In this document: positions 19,055-36,076 of the stretch, piece after piece
Numbering within the stretch: position 1 is the stretch's first letter
Layout: each line of letters begins with the position of its first letter
Source: Loktanella sp. 5RATIMAR09
Lineage (GTDB): Bacteria; Pseudomonadota; Alphaproteobacteria; Rhodobacterales; Rhodobacteraceae
NCBI RefSeq assembly: GCF_001419985.1
Contig: NZ_LJAL01000001.1
Location: forward strand, 248,001-312,000
Direction: 5' to 3'
DNA length: 64,000 nt
Notes under the pieces: model-generated
Database searches by the model: none
Told to the model about the DNA's origin: nothing
What the model saw: only the letters and a program-made list of their open reading frames with translations
Position numbers and translations under genes: made by a program

Positions 19055-19813
19055 TCAGGAGGCGTACATCGTGCCGCCGGCGTAATACGCCATGATCTTG
19101 TCTTCCTCGAGCAGGGTGACCTGCTCCATGCTTTTGGTTGTCGGCACATTGTCCCAGTTGCTTTCGTAAAGGGATTTGACCGTCACGCGGTCGGTCCCGA
19201 TTTTGGCAAGGTTCATCGGAATCAGACGTGTCTTGCCTGTGCCTTCTGGGTTCAGATCAACCGTCAGAAAGCGGACCATCTGCTCTGGCACATCCACCCA
19301 CATATCGGTGACACGTCCGACGACTTCACCATCACCACCGACAACGGCCTTGCCGCGCGGATCACGCCCTGCAGACACCTTGAAGTCAGACAGCATCGAC
19401 ATCGGCTTGATCTTGACGTGGCCATGCGCGTCCAGCTCCGGTGCATCGCGGCGCGGCGCCCAAGCCGCAGGACCGACACCGTCAACCATCGGATCACCGG
19501 TCGGGATCCACGGCGAACCGGTCGAGGCAGAGGACTGCGCCAAAGCCAGATCCGTCCGCATCTTGCTGTCTTCGAAAGCGCGTGAAGGCACGGTCAGCTC
19601 ACCACGGCCATCGCGCAGTTTGAACGTCTTTTCCTTTGGCAAAGGAAAAAGGCTTTCGTTCGCAGGCACGCCATCGGCGTCGTCACGCAAAGGATAGCCT
19701 TCGCGCATGTTTTCAGTTTGCAGGTAATAGACAAGCCCCGCAAAGAAGATCCAGAAGAGCCAAATTGCTGCGCTCGCCAGATCGAAGTCTCCAAAAAATT
19801 CTACACCAACCAT
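19055..19813 (-). CDS. puhA: Photosynthetic reaction centre H subunit
   Basis: PuhA caps the cytoplasmic face of the L/M heterodimer and shapes proton delivery to QB. The 252-residue protein has one membrane helix (about residues 12-32, [20 protein letters not shown]), then the [10 protein letters not shown] motif and a soluble PRC-barrel domain ([35 protein letters not shown]). This is direct evidence for type-2 reaction-centre phototrophy. The partner genes pufL and pufM are not in the window. Confidence 0.97.
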   Translation of the reverse strand: MVGVEFFGDFDLASAAIWLFWIFFAGLVYYLQTENMREGYPLRDDADGVPANESLFPLPKEKTFKLRDGRGELTVPSRAFEDSKMRTDLALAQSSASTGSPWIPTGDPMVDGVGPAAWAPRRDAPELDAHGHVKIKPMSMLSDFKVSAGRDPRGKAVVGGDGEVVGRVTDMWVDVPEQMVRFLTVDLNPEGTGKTRLIPMNLAKIGTDRVTVKSLYESNWDNVPTTKSMEQVTLLEEDKIMAYYAGGTMYAS

Positions 19814-19832
19814 TGGTTTTTCCTTTCGGTGG

Positions 19833-21263
19833 TTAGGTCGGGAAATCTGCCAATCCCAGCTTGGCAGACCCCCCGGTGGTTATGGGCCGCAACCGCACAA
19901 GCGGCCCCAGCACAATCAGGGTTAGGAATAAGAGGCCAATTTCGGTGTGATAAACGACCGAATAGCCGGTGGCAGGCGTGGCGAGCGCCTCTCCCAAGGT
20001 GCCGTTCCCAGCGGCATGGTTCACGAGGTCACGCACAGTGCCCCCGATAAAGATGGACAGCCCGGCACCGGTGGCTTGCGCAGCCCCCCATGCGCCAAGG
20101 GCCAAACCACGACCGGCTTTGCCGATTGTGGGCATTGTCATGGCAGCGGTCAGGGTCGAGACACCGAAAAGGCCGCCTCCGAAACCGATCAGAGCCGCAC
20201 CAAGGTAGAAAAGTGCCGGCGACCCGATAGGCGCCGAGAAAATGACTGCGCAAAACGCAAGAATGCCCGCAAGAATACCGCGTGCACACATGCGGTAAGG
20301 ATCAAGCCCGTTGGCAAGCCAACGTGCGGCAAAGGCAAAGCCAACCAAGGCCCCCGCCGCCCACATCGCCGTCAAAAGTGTTGTGGCCGAAACCGACAGG
20401 CCCAATATTTCGCCGCCGTAAGGTTCCAACAATACGTCTTGCATGTTGAAGGCCATGGTTCCGATGAAAACAACCGCCAGAAGACGCCCTGCATCACCGC
20501 CTGCAGCCAGGTCTTTCCATGCATCGCGGAACGTGGGGCTTGCCTCTTCGCGTTGTGCTTTGGTCATCGGTTTGACCTTTTCCTGCTTCCACAGGGCAAT
20601 CAGGTTCAAAAGCAGTGTCACAACAGCCGTGCCCTGCACGACCTGCACCAAACGCAGCGCTGAATAGTCACGCAGCAAAGCACCAATGATGATGGCCGCA
20701 AAGGCCATACCTACAAGGTTCATAACGTAAAGCAGGGATACAACCTTTGGCCGGGTTTCCTCGGTCGCGCGATCCGCAGCCAGCGCCAGACCAGCGGTCT
20801 GCGTCATGTGCATGCCGAAACCGGTCATCAAAAACGCCAGCGCCGCACCGACATATCCAGCAATCGGGAAATCCAGCGTCCGATCCCCGGACAGTACAAG
20901 CAGCGCCATCGGCATAATCGCCAGACCGCCGAACTGCCACATCGTACCCAGCCAAAGGTATGGAATGCGCTTCCACCCGATGGCCGATTTATAGTTGTCG
21001 GATTTGTAGCCCACCAATGCACGCAACGGGGCAACAAGCACAGGCAAGGCAATCATCGCCGCAACAAGCATCGCGCCGATATTCAGCTCGACAATCATCA
21101 CGCGGTTCAACGTACCCAGCAACATTACCGCCGCCATGCCGACTGACACCTGAAACAGCGACAGGCGCAGCAACTGTCCCAACGGCAGATCATCACTCAC
21201 CGCATCGCTGAATGGCAAAAGATCAACCGAAATCTTCTTGAGAGATGACGCCTTGAAGATCAT
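19833..21263 (-). CDS. lhaA: LH1 assembly protein LhaA (PucC-family MFS carrier)
   Basis: A 476-residue, twelve-helix member of the bacteriochlorophyll-delivery branch of the major facilitator superfamily (LhaA/PucC/Bch2). Family blocks include [29 protein letters not shown] and [20 protein letters not shown]. It is required for efficient LH1 assembly. I start it at ATG 21263, which overlaps the bchM stop by 4 nt, since the longer upstream frame lies wholly within bchM. It is 19 nt from puhA. Confidence 0.95.
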   Translation of the reverse strand: MIFKASSLKKISVDLLPFSDAVSDDLPLGQLLRLSLFQVSVGMAAVMLLGTLNRVMIVELNIGAMLVAAMIALPVLVAPLRALVGYKSDNYKSAIGWKRIPYLWLGTMWQFGGLAIMPMALLVLSGDRTLDFPIAGYVGAALAFLMTGFGMHMTQTAGLALAADRATEETRPKVVSLLYVMNLVGMAFAAIIIGALLRDYSALRLVQVVQGTAVVTLLLNLIALWKQEKVKPMTKAQREEASPTFRDAWKDLAAGGDAGRLLAVVFIGTMAFNMQDVLLEPYGGEILGLSVSATTLLTAMWAAGALVGFAFAARWLANGLDPYRMCARGILAGILAFCAVIFSAPIGSPALFYLGAALIGFGGGLFGVSTLTAAMTMPTIGKAGRGLALGAWGAAQATGAGLSIFIGGTVRDLVNHAAGNGTLGEALATPATGYSVVYHTEIGLLFLTLIVLGPLVRLRPITTGGSAKLGLADFPT

Positions 21264-21951
21264 GTGTTCGGACCCTCGAATGACAATGCTGTGGAAATAT
21301 AGAAACCTGATTTGACCCGCTCGATCTCTTTCAGGCGTCCCTTTACGCCCGATGTGCGCAAGGCATCTGCAACGCCGACCACGGTTTGCGGCACCATCAC
21401 GGGGCTGCGGTCTGCACGCGGGAACATCTTGCCGACGCGCCACATAGCCATCAGGGCCGGGGTGCGCGGCGCAATGGTAAAGACAAATTTGCATTCCAGA
21501 CGCGGGCTGGCCTTAGCAAGCAGTCCGGCGATGTCCGGCGCGCTGTAGTAGATCATCGAGTCCATCGCGAGGATGTAGTCAAACACACCCGTCGTACTGT
21601 CGAGCATATCGCCCGCAACCCAAGTGATATTGCCCGCCAGATTGGCCGGCATCCGCTGTTCCGCGATCCCCACCAAAGCAGGCGAGATATCAACAGCAAC
21701 CACATCGGCACCGCGCTGGGCCAACTCAACCGCCATGGTGCCTGTGCCGCAACCGGCATCCAGAACCCGCGCCCCGCGCAGGTCGTTGGGCAGTTGCGCC
21801 AGCATCAGCGCACGCATCCGGTCACGCCCCGCACGCACGGTCGCCCGCACACCAGAGACAGGCGCGTCTGATGTCAGCTGCTCCCAGACCTTGGTGGCGG
21901 TGCGGTCGAAATAGTGTTCGACCCTGTCACGTGTGGTGGCGTAATTGGCCA

Positions 21952-21952
<1 letters not shown>
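21260..21952 (-). CDS. bchM: Mg-protoporphyrin IX methyltransferase
   Basis: BchM transfers a methyl group from SAM to Mg-protoporphyrin IX, the step after Mg insertion and before AcsF. The 230-residue protein has a class I SAM-binding motif VLDAGCGTGTM at residues 63-73 and the family N-terminus HYFDRTATKVWEQLTSDAPVSGVR. Its start abuts the bchL stop and its stop overlaps lhaA, within the long bchF-N-B-H-L-M-lhaA-puh run. Confidence 0.97.
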
Positions 21953-29721
<7,769 letters not shown>

Positions 29722-29775
29722 GTTAAGCTTCCCTGACAGTGTCTTGTGTCAAGAATAAGTGTCATTTGCCCCATG

Positions 29776-29793
29776 TGTCAACTTTAACTTACA
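29776..29793. promoter_or_regulatory. PpsR/CrtJ operator, bchF-ppaA region, bchF-proximal
   Basis: TGTCAACTTTAACTTACA fits TGT-N12-ACA. It lies 54 nt upstream of the bchF start, where a repressor would block the leftward BChl promoter. On the minus strand it includes a TTGACA hexamer. Confidence 0.75.
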
Positions 29794-29899
29794 CACTGTG
29801 ACCGAATGTAGCTGGACACTGAATTTGCACCAAAATCAGACTTAAGTCATAATTTTATATGGAGTTTTTCAAATTGAAGACCGCTGTAACGATCATATA

Positions 29900-29917
29900 T
29901 GTCAATTTACTTTGACA
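29900..29917. promoter_or_regulatory. PpsR/CrtJ operator, bchF-ppaA region, ppaA-proximal
   Basis: TGTCAATTTACTTTGACA is a nearly symmetrical TGT-N12-ACA palindrome with TGTCAA/TTGACA arms, the best of the four in the window. It overlaps the -35 hexamer of the predicted ppaA promoter. Confidence 0.8.
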
Positions 29918-29940
29918 TTCCGGGCAGCACGCCTGACAAT
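29912..29940 (+). promoter_or_regulatory. Predicted sigma-70-type promoter for ppaA-ppsR
   Basis: TTGACA (29912-29917), a 17-bp spacer and GACAAT (29935-29940) give a good housekeeping promoter match, 57 nt before the ppaA start. The -35 element is inside a PpsR-type palindrome, so autorepression is likely. Confidence 0.6.
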
Positions 29941-29996
29941 AAAGCAATTGCTGTATAGAACGCCGCCGAGCAGTGCTTCAGCTAAAGGACAAGTGA

Positions 29997-30794
29997 ATGG
30001 CCGATCCTCATAAGTTTGGCGTCATAAAAGAGCCAGTCGTGTCAGAGGCACCACGGGGCCCTATTGCGCGTCGTGTTGCTGAAGCTGTGTCCGAGGATAT
30101 TATGCGACATCTTGATGGCGCCCTTTTTGATGATCTGAAGGATGCGGCACTCAGCCAGAACCCCGAAGCCAGCAGACGCACAATCAAAGCGGCTCTCGCT
30201 GACGGGGTACGTCCGGAAGACCTTGCAGATTTTTATATCCCCGCCTTGGCGCGTGACATGGGTGACCTGTGGTGCGTGGATCAACTGAGCTTTGCAGGGG
30301 TGACGATTGGTGTCTCACGCTTGCAGGCCATGATGCGTGCATTGGGTCCCAATTGGGCCAGCGATGGCGCAACGGAAAATGAGAATGCGTCAATTCTGTT
30401 GATTGTGCCGCAGGAAGTTTATCACACGCTTGGCGCGATTGTCCTGAGCAGCCAACTGCGGCGTAAGGGTTTTTCCGTGAAGCTTATCTTGGGCGGCAAG
30501 CCTGAGGATATTGTCAATCGGCTCACACGTACCAGGTTTGACGCCGTATTTATTTCTTCATCCGCTGGTGAAACGCTTGAATCGTTGCGCCATATCATTG
30601 ATGTTATTAGAACTTCGTACAAGGAACCTTGTCCTATTGTGGTCGGCGGCTCCATTCTCGACGTTGAGAAGACTGATGACGTAACGGCACTGACAGGGGC
30701 AGACCATGCCACAAAAAGACCAGATGAGGCCCTGAGACTTTGCGGCCTACAACAAACCATGCACACCAAAGTGCACGCCAGAGGCAGGACCTGA
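29997..30794 (+). CDS. ppaA: PpaA/AerR-type cobalamin-binding photosynthesis regulator
   Basis: PpaA/AerR proteins bind B12 and modulate PpsR/CrtJ in response to light or oxygen. This 265-residue protein has a helical part ending in MGDLWCVDQLSFAGVTIG (about 88-105), which resembles the helix domain of B12-dependent regulators. A B12-binding Rossmann part follows: ILLIVPQEVYHTLGAIVL with His143 as probable axial ligand, then GFSVKLILGGKPEDI, and GGSIL near 218. It precedes ppsR as in other purple bacteria. Confidence 0.9.
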   Translation: MADPHKFGVIKEPVVSEAPRGPIARRVAEAVSEDIMRHLDGALFDDLKDAALSQNPEASRRTIKAALADGVRPEDLADFYIPALARDMGDLWCVDQLSFAGVTIGVSRLQAMMRALGPNWASDGATENENASILLIVPQEVYHTLGAIVLSSQLRRKGFSVKLILGGKPEDIVNRLTRTRFDAVFISSSAGETLESLRHIIDVIRTSYKEPCPIVVGGSILDVEKTDDVTALTGADHATKRPDEALRLCGLQQTMHTKVHARGRT

Positions 30795-30829
30795 ACCATG
30801 AAGAAGGTCCCCAGTTACAGGCGTCATCC

Positions 30830-32257
30830 ATGACCTCACGCGGAACCAAATACTGGAACAGCGGTGCAATCCCTTTGATTGCCCCCGACATCCTTGGCGA
30901 TATCATTGCCGAAGTTGCAGACGTTGGCGTGGTCATCTCTGAGACAGGAATGATCCTGTCCGTTCTTGTGAATCCCTCCAATGACGCATTCCGCCCGTTG
31001 GAAAATTGGGAAAACAAGGATCTTCGCACGACTTTGACAATCGAAAGTGTGTCGAAATTCGAAAGCCGCTTGGCCGAGTTCCTTGATGGCAAGCCACGGG
31101 TCCGGCCTGTTGAGTTGAACCACACTGATGGTGACGACCGGTGGGAATCACCTGTTAAATACAGTTTCCACCGCATCGGGCCAGATGGCGCGATCCTGCT
31201 TTTGGGTCGCGATTTGCGCCCTATCGCGGAAATGCAGCAGCAACTGGTCGAAGCACAGCTGTCGCTTGAGCGCGATTATGAGACGCAGCGCGAATACGAC
31301 ACCCGCTTTCGCGTACTGATGGAAAGCACTTCCGAAGCGATTGTTTTTGTATCAGTTTCCAGCGGCGAAATCACCGAAGCAAACTCGGCAGCGGTTGCAT
31401 TGCTTGACCGTCCGCTTGAAAACCTCATCGGAAACCAGCTTTCGGGTTGTTTTGAGGGGCGAAAACGCGGGGATATGGTCGATTCACTGGCATCCCAGGC
31501 AATCTCGGGTGTGAAAAAGACCGTGCTCGCCGATCTGCGCGGCAACGGATCGTCAGTACAGATTTTCCCGACACTTTTCCGCGCTGCAGGTGAACGGATT
31601 CTGCTCTGCCGCCTCGTCCCCGAAGGTGAAGGCGGTGCGCTCGCCGATGATCTGAGCCACAATCTACACGCGCTTTATGCTGACGGACCCGAGGCGATCG
31701 TCTTTACCGCAGAAAACGGTGATGTGCTGTCTGCCAATGACGCATTCCTCGATCTCATTGATGTGGCCCACGATATCAACCTGCGTGGCCGGAGCTTTTC
31801 CGACTATTTGCAACGTGGCAGCGTTGATTTCAAAGTGATGGCCGAAAACGCCCAGCGCGCCGGGCGGATGCGCAATTATGCGACAAAGCTTGCCGGCGAA
31901 TATGGCAGCCCGCGTGCAATGGATGTTTCTGTGACACGGTTGCTGGCCGGTCAGCAGACGGTCTTTGCATTTGTACTGCGCGACGCAGGCCGCAGTGACA
32001 CACCGCAATCGCGCCCGCACCCAGGCAGTGATGAAAGCATGCGCTCTGTTGCCGAACTGGTCGGTAGCGCAACGCTGAAGGATATTGTGTCGGAAACAAC
32101 GAATGTCGTTGAGAAAATGTGCATCGAAACGGCGGTTGAGTTGACCATGAACAACCGCGTCGCAGCGGCCGAAATGCTGGGGCTTTCACGTCAATCGCTT
32201 TACGTGAAACTACGTAAATTCGGCCTTCTCAGCCGCGACGGCGAATCTGACGACTAG
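30830..32257 (+). CDS. ppsR: Photosynthesis gene transcriptional repressor PpsR/CrtJ
   Basis: PpsR represses bch, crt and puc genes under oxygen. The 475-residue protein has an N-terminal domain, two PAS regions (about 160-265 and 285-390) with a coiled segment before them, and a C-terminal Fis-type helix-turn-helix (RVAAAEMLGLSRQSLYVKLRKFGL). Cys260 and Cys431 lie close to the redox-active Cys251 and Cys424 of R. sphaeroides PpsR. I start at ATG 30830. The stop overlaps the convergent regA gene by 4 nt. Confidence 0.95.
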   Translation: MTSRGTKYWNSGAIPLIAPDILGDIIAEVADVGVVISETGMILSVLVNPSNDAFRPLENWENKDLRTTLTIESVSKFESRLAEFLDGKPRVRPVELNHTDGDDRWESPVKYSFHRIGPDGAILLLGRDLRPIAEMQQQLVEAQLSLERDYETQREYDTRFRVLMESTSEAIVFVSVSSGEITEANSAAVALLDRPLENLIGNQLSGCFEGRKRGDMVDSLASQAISGVKKTVLADLRGNGSSVQIFPTLFRAAGERILLCRLVPEGEGGALADDLSHNLHALYADGPEAIVFTAENGDVLSANDAFLDLIDVAHDINLRGRSFSDYLQRGSVDFKVMAENAQRAGRMRNYATKLAGEYGSPRAMDVSVTRLLAGQQTVFAFVLRDAGRSDTPQSRPHPGSDESMRSVAELVGSATLKDIVSETTNVVEKMCIETAVELTMNNRVAAAEMLGLSRQSLYVKLRKFGLLSRDGESDD

Positions 32258-32805
32258 CGCGGGCTGCGCTTGGCCAGAATGCGTTGCAGCGTCCGCCTGT
32301 GCATCGACAAACGACGTGCTGTTTCGGACACATTGCGATCACAAAGCTCGTAGACCCGCTGAATATGTTCCCAACGCACACGATCTGCGCTCATCGGGTT
32401 TTCGGGTGGTGGCGGCAACTCATCCTGCAACGCAAGTAACGCATTGGTCACGTCAGTCGCATCTGCCGGCTTTGACAGATAGTCCGTCGCACCAATCTTG
32501 ACCGCGGCAACCGCAGTCGCGATCGCACCGTACCCCGTCAGCACCACAATACGCGCATCGGGACGGCGGGCGCGCAACGTCTCAACCACATCAAGGCCGT
32601 TGCCGTCTTCCAGACGCAAATCGACAACAGCATAGGCCGGAGGCCGTGCTGTCGATATTGCCTTTCCTGCCGCGACAGAGCCTGCCATCTCGACATCAAA
32701 GCCACGTTTTTCCATTGCTTTGGCAAGACGCCGCAGAAATGCTTCGTCGTCATCTACCAGCAGTAGACTTTTGTCTTCACCCAAATCCAAGGCCACGGTG
32801 TTCAT
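32254..32805 (-). CDS. regA: Redox response regulator RegA/PrrA
   Basis: RegA is the response regulator of the global redox system that activates photosynthesis, respiration and carbon/nitrogen fixation genes when oxygen is low. The 183-residue protein has a receiver domain with the acidic pocket LLLVDDDEAF, phosphoacceptor Asp62 in YAVVDLRLEDGNG, and Lys in YLSKPAD. A proline-rich hinge (ELPPPPENP) leads to a Fis-type DNA-binding helix pair (NVSETARRLSMHRRTLQRILAKR). It is divergent from regB, 192 nt away, and convergent on ppsR. Confidence 0.96.
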   Translation of the reverse strand: MNTVALDLGEDKSLLLVDDDEAFLRRLAKAMEKRGFDVEMAGSVAAGKAISTARPPAYAVVDLRLEDGNGLDVVETLRARRPDARIVVLTGYGAIATAVAAVKIGATDYLSKPADATDVTNALLALQDELPPPPENPMSADRVRWEHIQRVYELCDRNVSETARRLSMHRRTLQRILAKRSPR

Positions 32806-32997
32806 GCGCTTCCCTATGCATACTTCTTACGCTGAGATAGGCTAGATCAGACCGTCGTCAAATCGCTGCTGATTATCCGCTGGGTTCGTTGTGCAAAAGG
32901 ATGTGAAGACAATTCACTGACAAGAGGCCAGAGCGCATTGAACCTGTGTGCGATCGGCTTATCCTCATTATCGCATTGTTGAACTGGATCTCGGATT

Positions 32998-34401
32998 ATG
33001 TCGGCCACAGGGAATTTGCTGATCAGAGGACAAGAGCGCACTGATTGGGTGCGCCTGCGGACGCTTGTTACCCTGCGCTGGTTTGCCATCGTGGGGCAAG
33101 CCATCGCAATTCTTGTTGCGGTGCGCGTTTACGATATCGAAATCGCCGTAGGACTGGCGGCTCTTGTTGTGACAGCCGCGGTCATTGCGAACCTCGTCTC
33201 GCTGTTCGCCTACCCATCAAACAAACGCCTTTCGGATTTTGAAGCCACGCTTTGGCTTGTCTTCGACCTGATCCAGCTAAGCCTTTTGCTCTATCTGACC
33301 GGTGGCTTGAACAACCCTTTCGCCATGCTTGTGCTGGCGCCAGTGACAATTTCAGCCACGGTTCTGCACCTGCGCAGCACGATCTTTCTGGGACTTGCCG
33401 CAATCACCATTATCACGATCATCAGCCGCTATAATCTGCCGCTGATCACATCAGACGGCGTTGTTTTGGTGCTTCCAATCCTGTTTCAGTTCGGTTTTTG
33501 GGTCGCACTGCTGATCAGCCTGGTGTTTTTGGCCTTCTATGCACGGCAGGTCACATCAGAAATGAACGCGATGAACGAGGCCTTGCTGGCAACACAGCTG
33601 GCCCTGTCACGCGAACAAAAGCTTACCGACCTTGGCGGTGTTGTCGCCGCGACCGCGCATGAATTGGGTACACCGCTTGCGACAATCAAACTTGTCAGTA
33701 GCGAGTTGAAGGAAGAACTGGCCGACCGCCCTGATCTGCTGGATGATGCCGAACTGATCAGCTCACAGGCGGACCGGTGCCGCGATATTCTGCGCTCGAT
33801 GGGGCGGGTCGGCAAAGATGACCTGCATCTGCGTAACGCACCCATCGAAATTGTTGTCAGAGAAGCCGCTGAACCGCACCGCAACCGCGGCAAAGACGTT
33901 GAATTCAATATCTTTCCGCTGGATGGCGCGAACCTGACACAACCCAATATCCAAAGGCGGCCTGAAATCATCCATGGTTTGCGCAACCTGATCCAGAATG
34001 CTGTCGACTTTTCAGAATCGCACGTCAGCATTGACGCGACATGGTCTGACACACAGATCAACATCAAGATCTCGGACGATGGCCGTGGTTTTCCACAATC
34101 CATCATCGGACGCATCGGCGACCCTTACGTCCGGCGCCGGCGTTTTTCCGAAGATGGTGCGCGCAGGCCCGGCTATGAGGGGATGGGCTTGGGACTGTTT
34201 ATCGCCAAGACGCTGCTGGAACGGTCAGGTGCCACGCTTTCATTTTCCAATAGCCGGCGCCATGGTCACGCCAGCTGGACAGGCCACCCCACAGGCGGCG
34301 CAATTGTCGAGGTCAGTTGGCCGAGCGATGCGCTTTTGTTGCGCGGACAGGCCAATGACACCCCTTTGGGCAAAAACCAACCAATCCCCAGTTGGCCATG
34401 A
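32998..34401 (+). CDS. regB: Redox sensor histidine kinase RegB/PrrB
   Basis: RegB phosphorylates RegA in response to quinone and cysteine redox state. The 467-residue protein has about six N-terminal membrane helices with the quinone-site heptad GGLNNPF at 102-108, the H-box ATAHELGTPL with His221, the redox Cys261 (QADRCRDIL) and an HATPase domain (DDGRGFP, GMGLGLFIAKTLLE). All key residues are kept. The senC/prrC gene, which usually lies between the two in this family, is missing here. Confidence 0.96.
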   Translation: MSATGNLLIRGQERTDWVRLRTLVTLRWFAIVGQAIAILVAVRVYDIEIAVGLAALVVTAAVIANLVSLFAYPSNKRLSDFEATLWLVFDLIQLSLLLYLTGGLNNPFAMLVLAPVTISATVLHLRSTIFLGLAAITIITIISRYNLPLITSDGVVLVLPILFQFGFWVALLISLVFLAFYARQVTSEMNAMNEALLATQLALSREQKLTDLGGVVAATAHELGTPLATIKLVSSELKEELADRPDLLDDAELISSQADRCRDILRSMGRVGKDDLHLRNAPIEIVVREAAEPHRNRGKDVEFNIFPLDGANLTQPNIQRRPEIIHGLRNLIQNAVDFSESHVSIDATWSDTQINIKISDDGRGFPQSIIGRIGDPYVRRRRFSEDGARRPGYEGMGLGLFIAKTLLERSGATLSFSNSRRHGHASWTGHPTGGAIVEVSWPSDALLLRGQANDTPLGKNQPIPSWP

Positions 34402-34478
34402 CATTGTTTCCACTATTAACACGACATTAACTTTACTGACCGATGCTTTCACCAAGCAGTGACAGGATCGGACGGAAA

Positions 34479-36035
34479 ATGGTAATCAACCTGATCGAGT
34501 TTGGCGCCATCGTGGTTGCCGCTGTCACGGGCGCTGTGGTCATCATGTCGCTTTTGCGGGCTTGCGGGGCATTCGGCAAGGCATCGCACCCCAACGCCCA
34601 ATCGCACCCTGACGAAGGCGCTATTTTTCTGTTTCACGACAACGATCTTGTCGATGCAACCCCGCAGGCTTGGGCCCTGATCGACAACAGCCCCCGAAAC
34701 CTGACCGATATGGATGCGATGCTCTTGGCGCTAGAGGTTGAATTTCCCACGCTCAGGGAACGGCTCTCGGATGTAGGTGTTGCGCAATGCCAAATCCGCA
34801 GTGAAAGCGACAGGTCTGTCTTTGTGGTGATCCAGCGCGTCAACCAACAGTTGCGCGTTTCACTGATGGGCGACGAAACCCCCGCGTATCAAGCAGCTGC
34901 CGACCGGCTAAGCGATGCGGCACGCGACAAACAAGCGGCGCTGATGCAAAGCATATCCGCCAATTCCCCACAACTGATCTGGCAGGAAGACAGCAAAGGG
35001 CATTTGCTTTGGGCGAATGATGCCTATGCAAACCTGCTGAAACGCCATAGCCAGATTTCACTTTTTCCTCTGGAAGAAGACGTTTGTGACACCCCTGACC
35101 GCAGAGTCTCCGTTAAACTGGCAGGCGACCGCAGAGAGCGGTGGTTTGACATTTCAACCGTCAAGCACGCGGGCGGCTATCTGCACTTTGCCAATGACGC
35201 CACACATGTGGTGCGGGCCGACACCGCACGCACCGAATTCGTCAAAACGCTTGGCAAAACCTTTGCGGAATTGTCTATCGGCATCGCCATCTTTGACAAC
35301 AACAGGCAGCTGACCATGTTCAATCCGGCACTGCTTGATATGACCAACCTTCCGGTCGATTTTCTGAGCGCAAGTCCGACAATCGACACGGTACTCGACC
35401 GGTTGCGTGAAATGCGCATGATGCCAGAACCCAAAAACTATGTGACCTGGCGGGAACAATTCACGGCCGTCGAAACGGCCGCCAAAGAAGGTACCTATAG
35501 CAAAAACTGGTCGCTTCCCGATGGGCAGACATACCGCGTGACAGGTCGGCCCTATCCTGACGGCGCCTTTGCCCTCTTATTCGAAGATATCAGCGCCGAG
35601 GTCTCGCTCACGCGGCGTTTCCGGCTGGATATTGAAACAGGGCAGGCCGTACTCGATACGCTTACAGACGCAATCGCGGTATTTTCCTCTGCGGGTACTT
35701 TGGTGATGTCCAATCAGGCGTATGCCGATCTCTGGGCAAGCAATTCGGACCACATTCTGGAACACCGTGTCCTGCAGTCTGAAATGCGCATCTGGAAGAA
35801 CCAGTGTATTCCATCACCCATCTGGAACAATCTGTGCGATTTCATTCAGCAGCTTGGTGCGCGACAGCCTTGGAACGATGATGTTTTGCTGGATGACGGG
35901 CGGCAACTTCATTGCCAAGCCAACCCGATTTCTGGCGGCATGACGATGCTGCGTTTCTCTGTTGCGCGGCCGAAACGGCCCGAGTTTACAAAGCTGATGG
36001 CCGCCGATCCCGCACTACAATTGATGAAGCGCTGA
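34479..36035 (+). CDS. Membrane-anchored PAS-domain protein, DivL-like, without kinase domain
   Basis: A 518-residue protein with one N-terminal membrane helix (about residues 3-27) and several PAS-like regions (LIWQEDSKGHLLWANDAY, IAIFDNNRQLTMFNPALLDM, IAVFSSAGTLVMSNQAYADLW). It ends with no H-box or HATPase motifs. The tsaE-amgK-murU-addBA neighbourhood recalls that of the cell-cycle protein DivL in other alphaproteobacteria, and Rhodobacter DivL is a PAS protein linked to CtrA control; this identity is inference. I chose ATG 34479 because it has GGA-rich sequence upstream; ATG 34443 lacks one. Confidence 0.7.
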   Translation: MVINLIEFGAIVVAAVTGAVVIMSLLRACGAFGKASHPNAQSHPDEGAIFLFHDNDLVDATPQAWALIDNSPRNLTDMDAMLLALEVEFPTLRERLSDVGVAQCQIRSESDRSVFVVIQRVNQQLRVSLMGDETPAYQAAADRLSDAARDKQAALMQSISANSPQLIWQEDSKGHLLWANDAYANLLKRHSQISLFPLEEDVCDTPDRRVSVKLAGDRRERWFDISTVKHAGGYLHFANDATHVVRADTARTEFVKTLGKTFAELSIGIAIFDNNRQLTMFNPALLDMTNLPVDFLSASPTIDTVLDRLREMRMMPEPKNYVTWREQFTAVETAAKEGTYSKNWSLPDGQTYRVTGRPYPDGAFALLFEDISAEVSLTRRFRLDIETGQAVLDTLTDAIAVFSSAGTLVMSNQAYADLWASNSDHILEHRVLQSEMRIWKNQCIPSPIWNNLCDFIQQLGARQPWNDDVLLDDGRQLHCQANPISGGMTMLRFSVARPKRPEFTKLMAADPALQLMKR

Positions 36036-36076
36036 TTTCTGCTTGCAGGCACCGCGCAACCCCATAATGTCGGGAT

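Larger units (their letters stand above)
29722..29996. promoter_or_regulatory. Divergent control region between bchF and ppaA
   Basis: This 275-bp AT-rich gap contains two perfect TGT-N12-ACA sites (29776-29793 and 29900-29917) and a promoter-like pair facing ppaA. I see no open reading frame in it. Confidence 0.75.

Noticed and set aside
19833-21494. Longer 553-residue version of lhaA
   Set aside because: The extra 77 residues lie wholly inside bchM and have no membrane or family character.
29734-29751. TGACA-N8-TGTCA repeat just upstream of bchF
   Set aside because: It is symmetrical but has the arms reversed relative to the PpsR pattern TGTCA-N8-TGACA; I do not call it an operator.
29747-29764. 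TGT-N12-TCA near the bchF start
   Set aside because: One arm deviates from ACA; too weak beside the two perfect sites.
30798-30830. ATG at 30798 as an earlier start for ppsR
   Set aside because: It is out of frame with ppsR; ATG 30830 gives the conserved N-terminus and a normal length.
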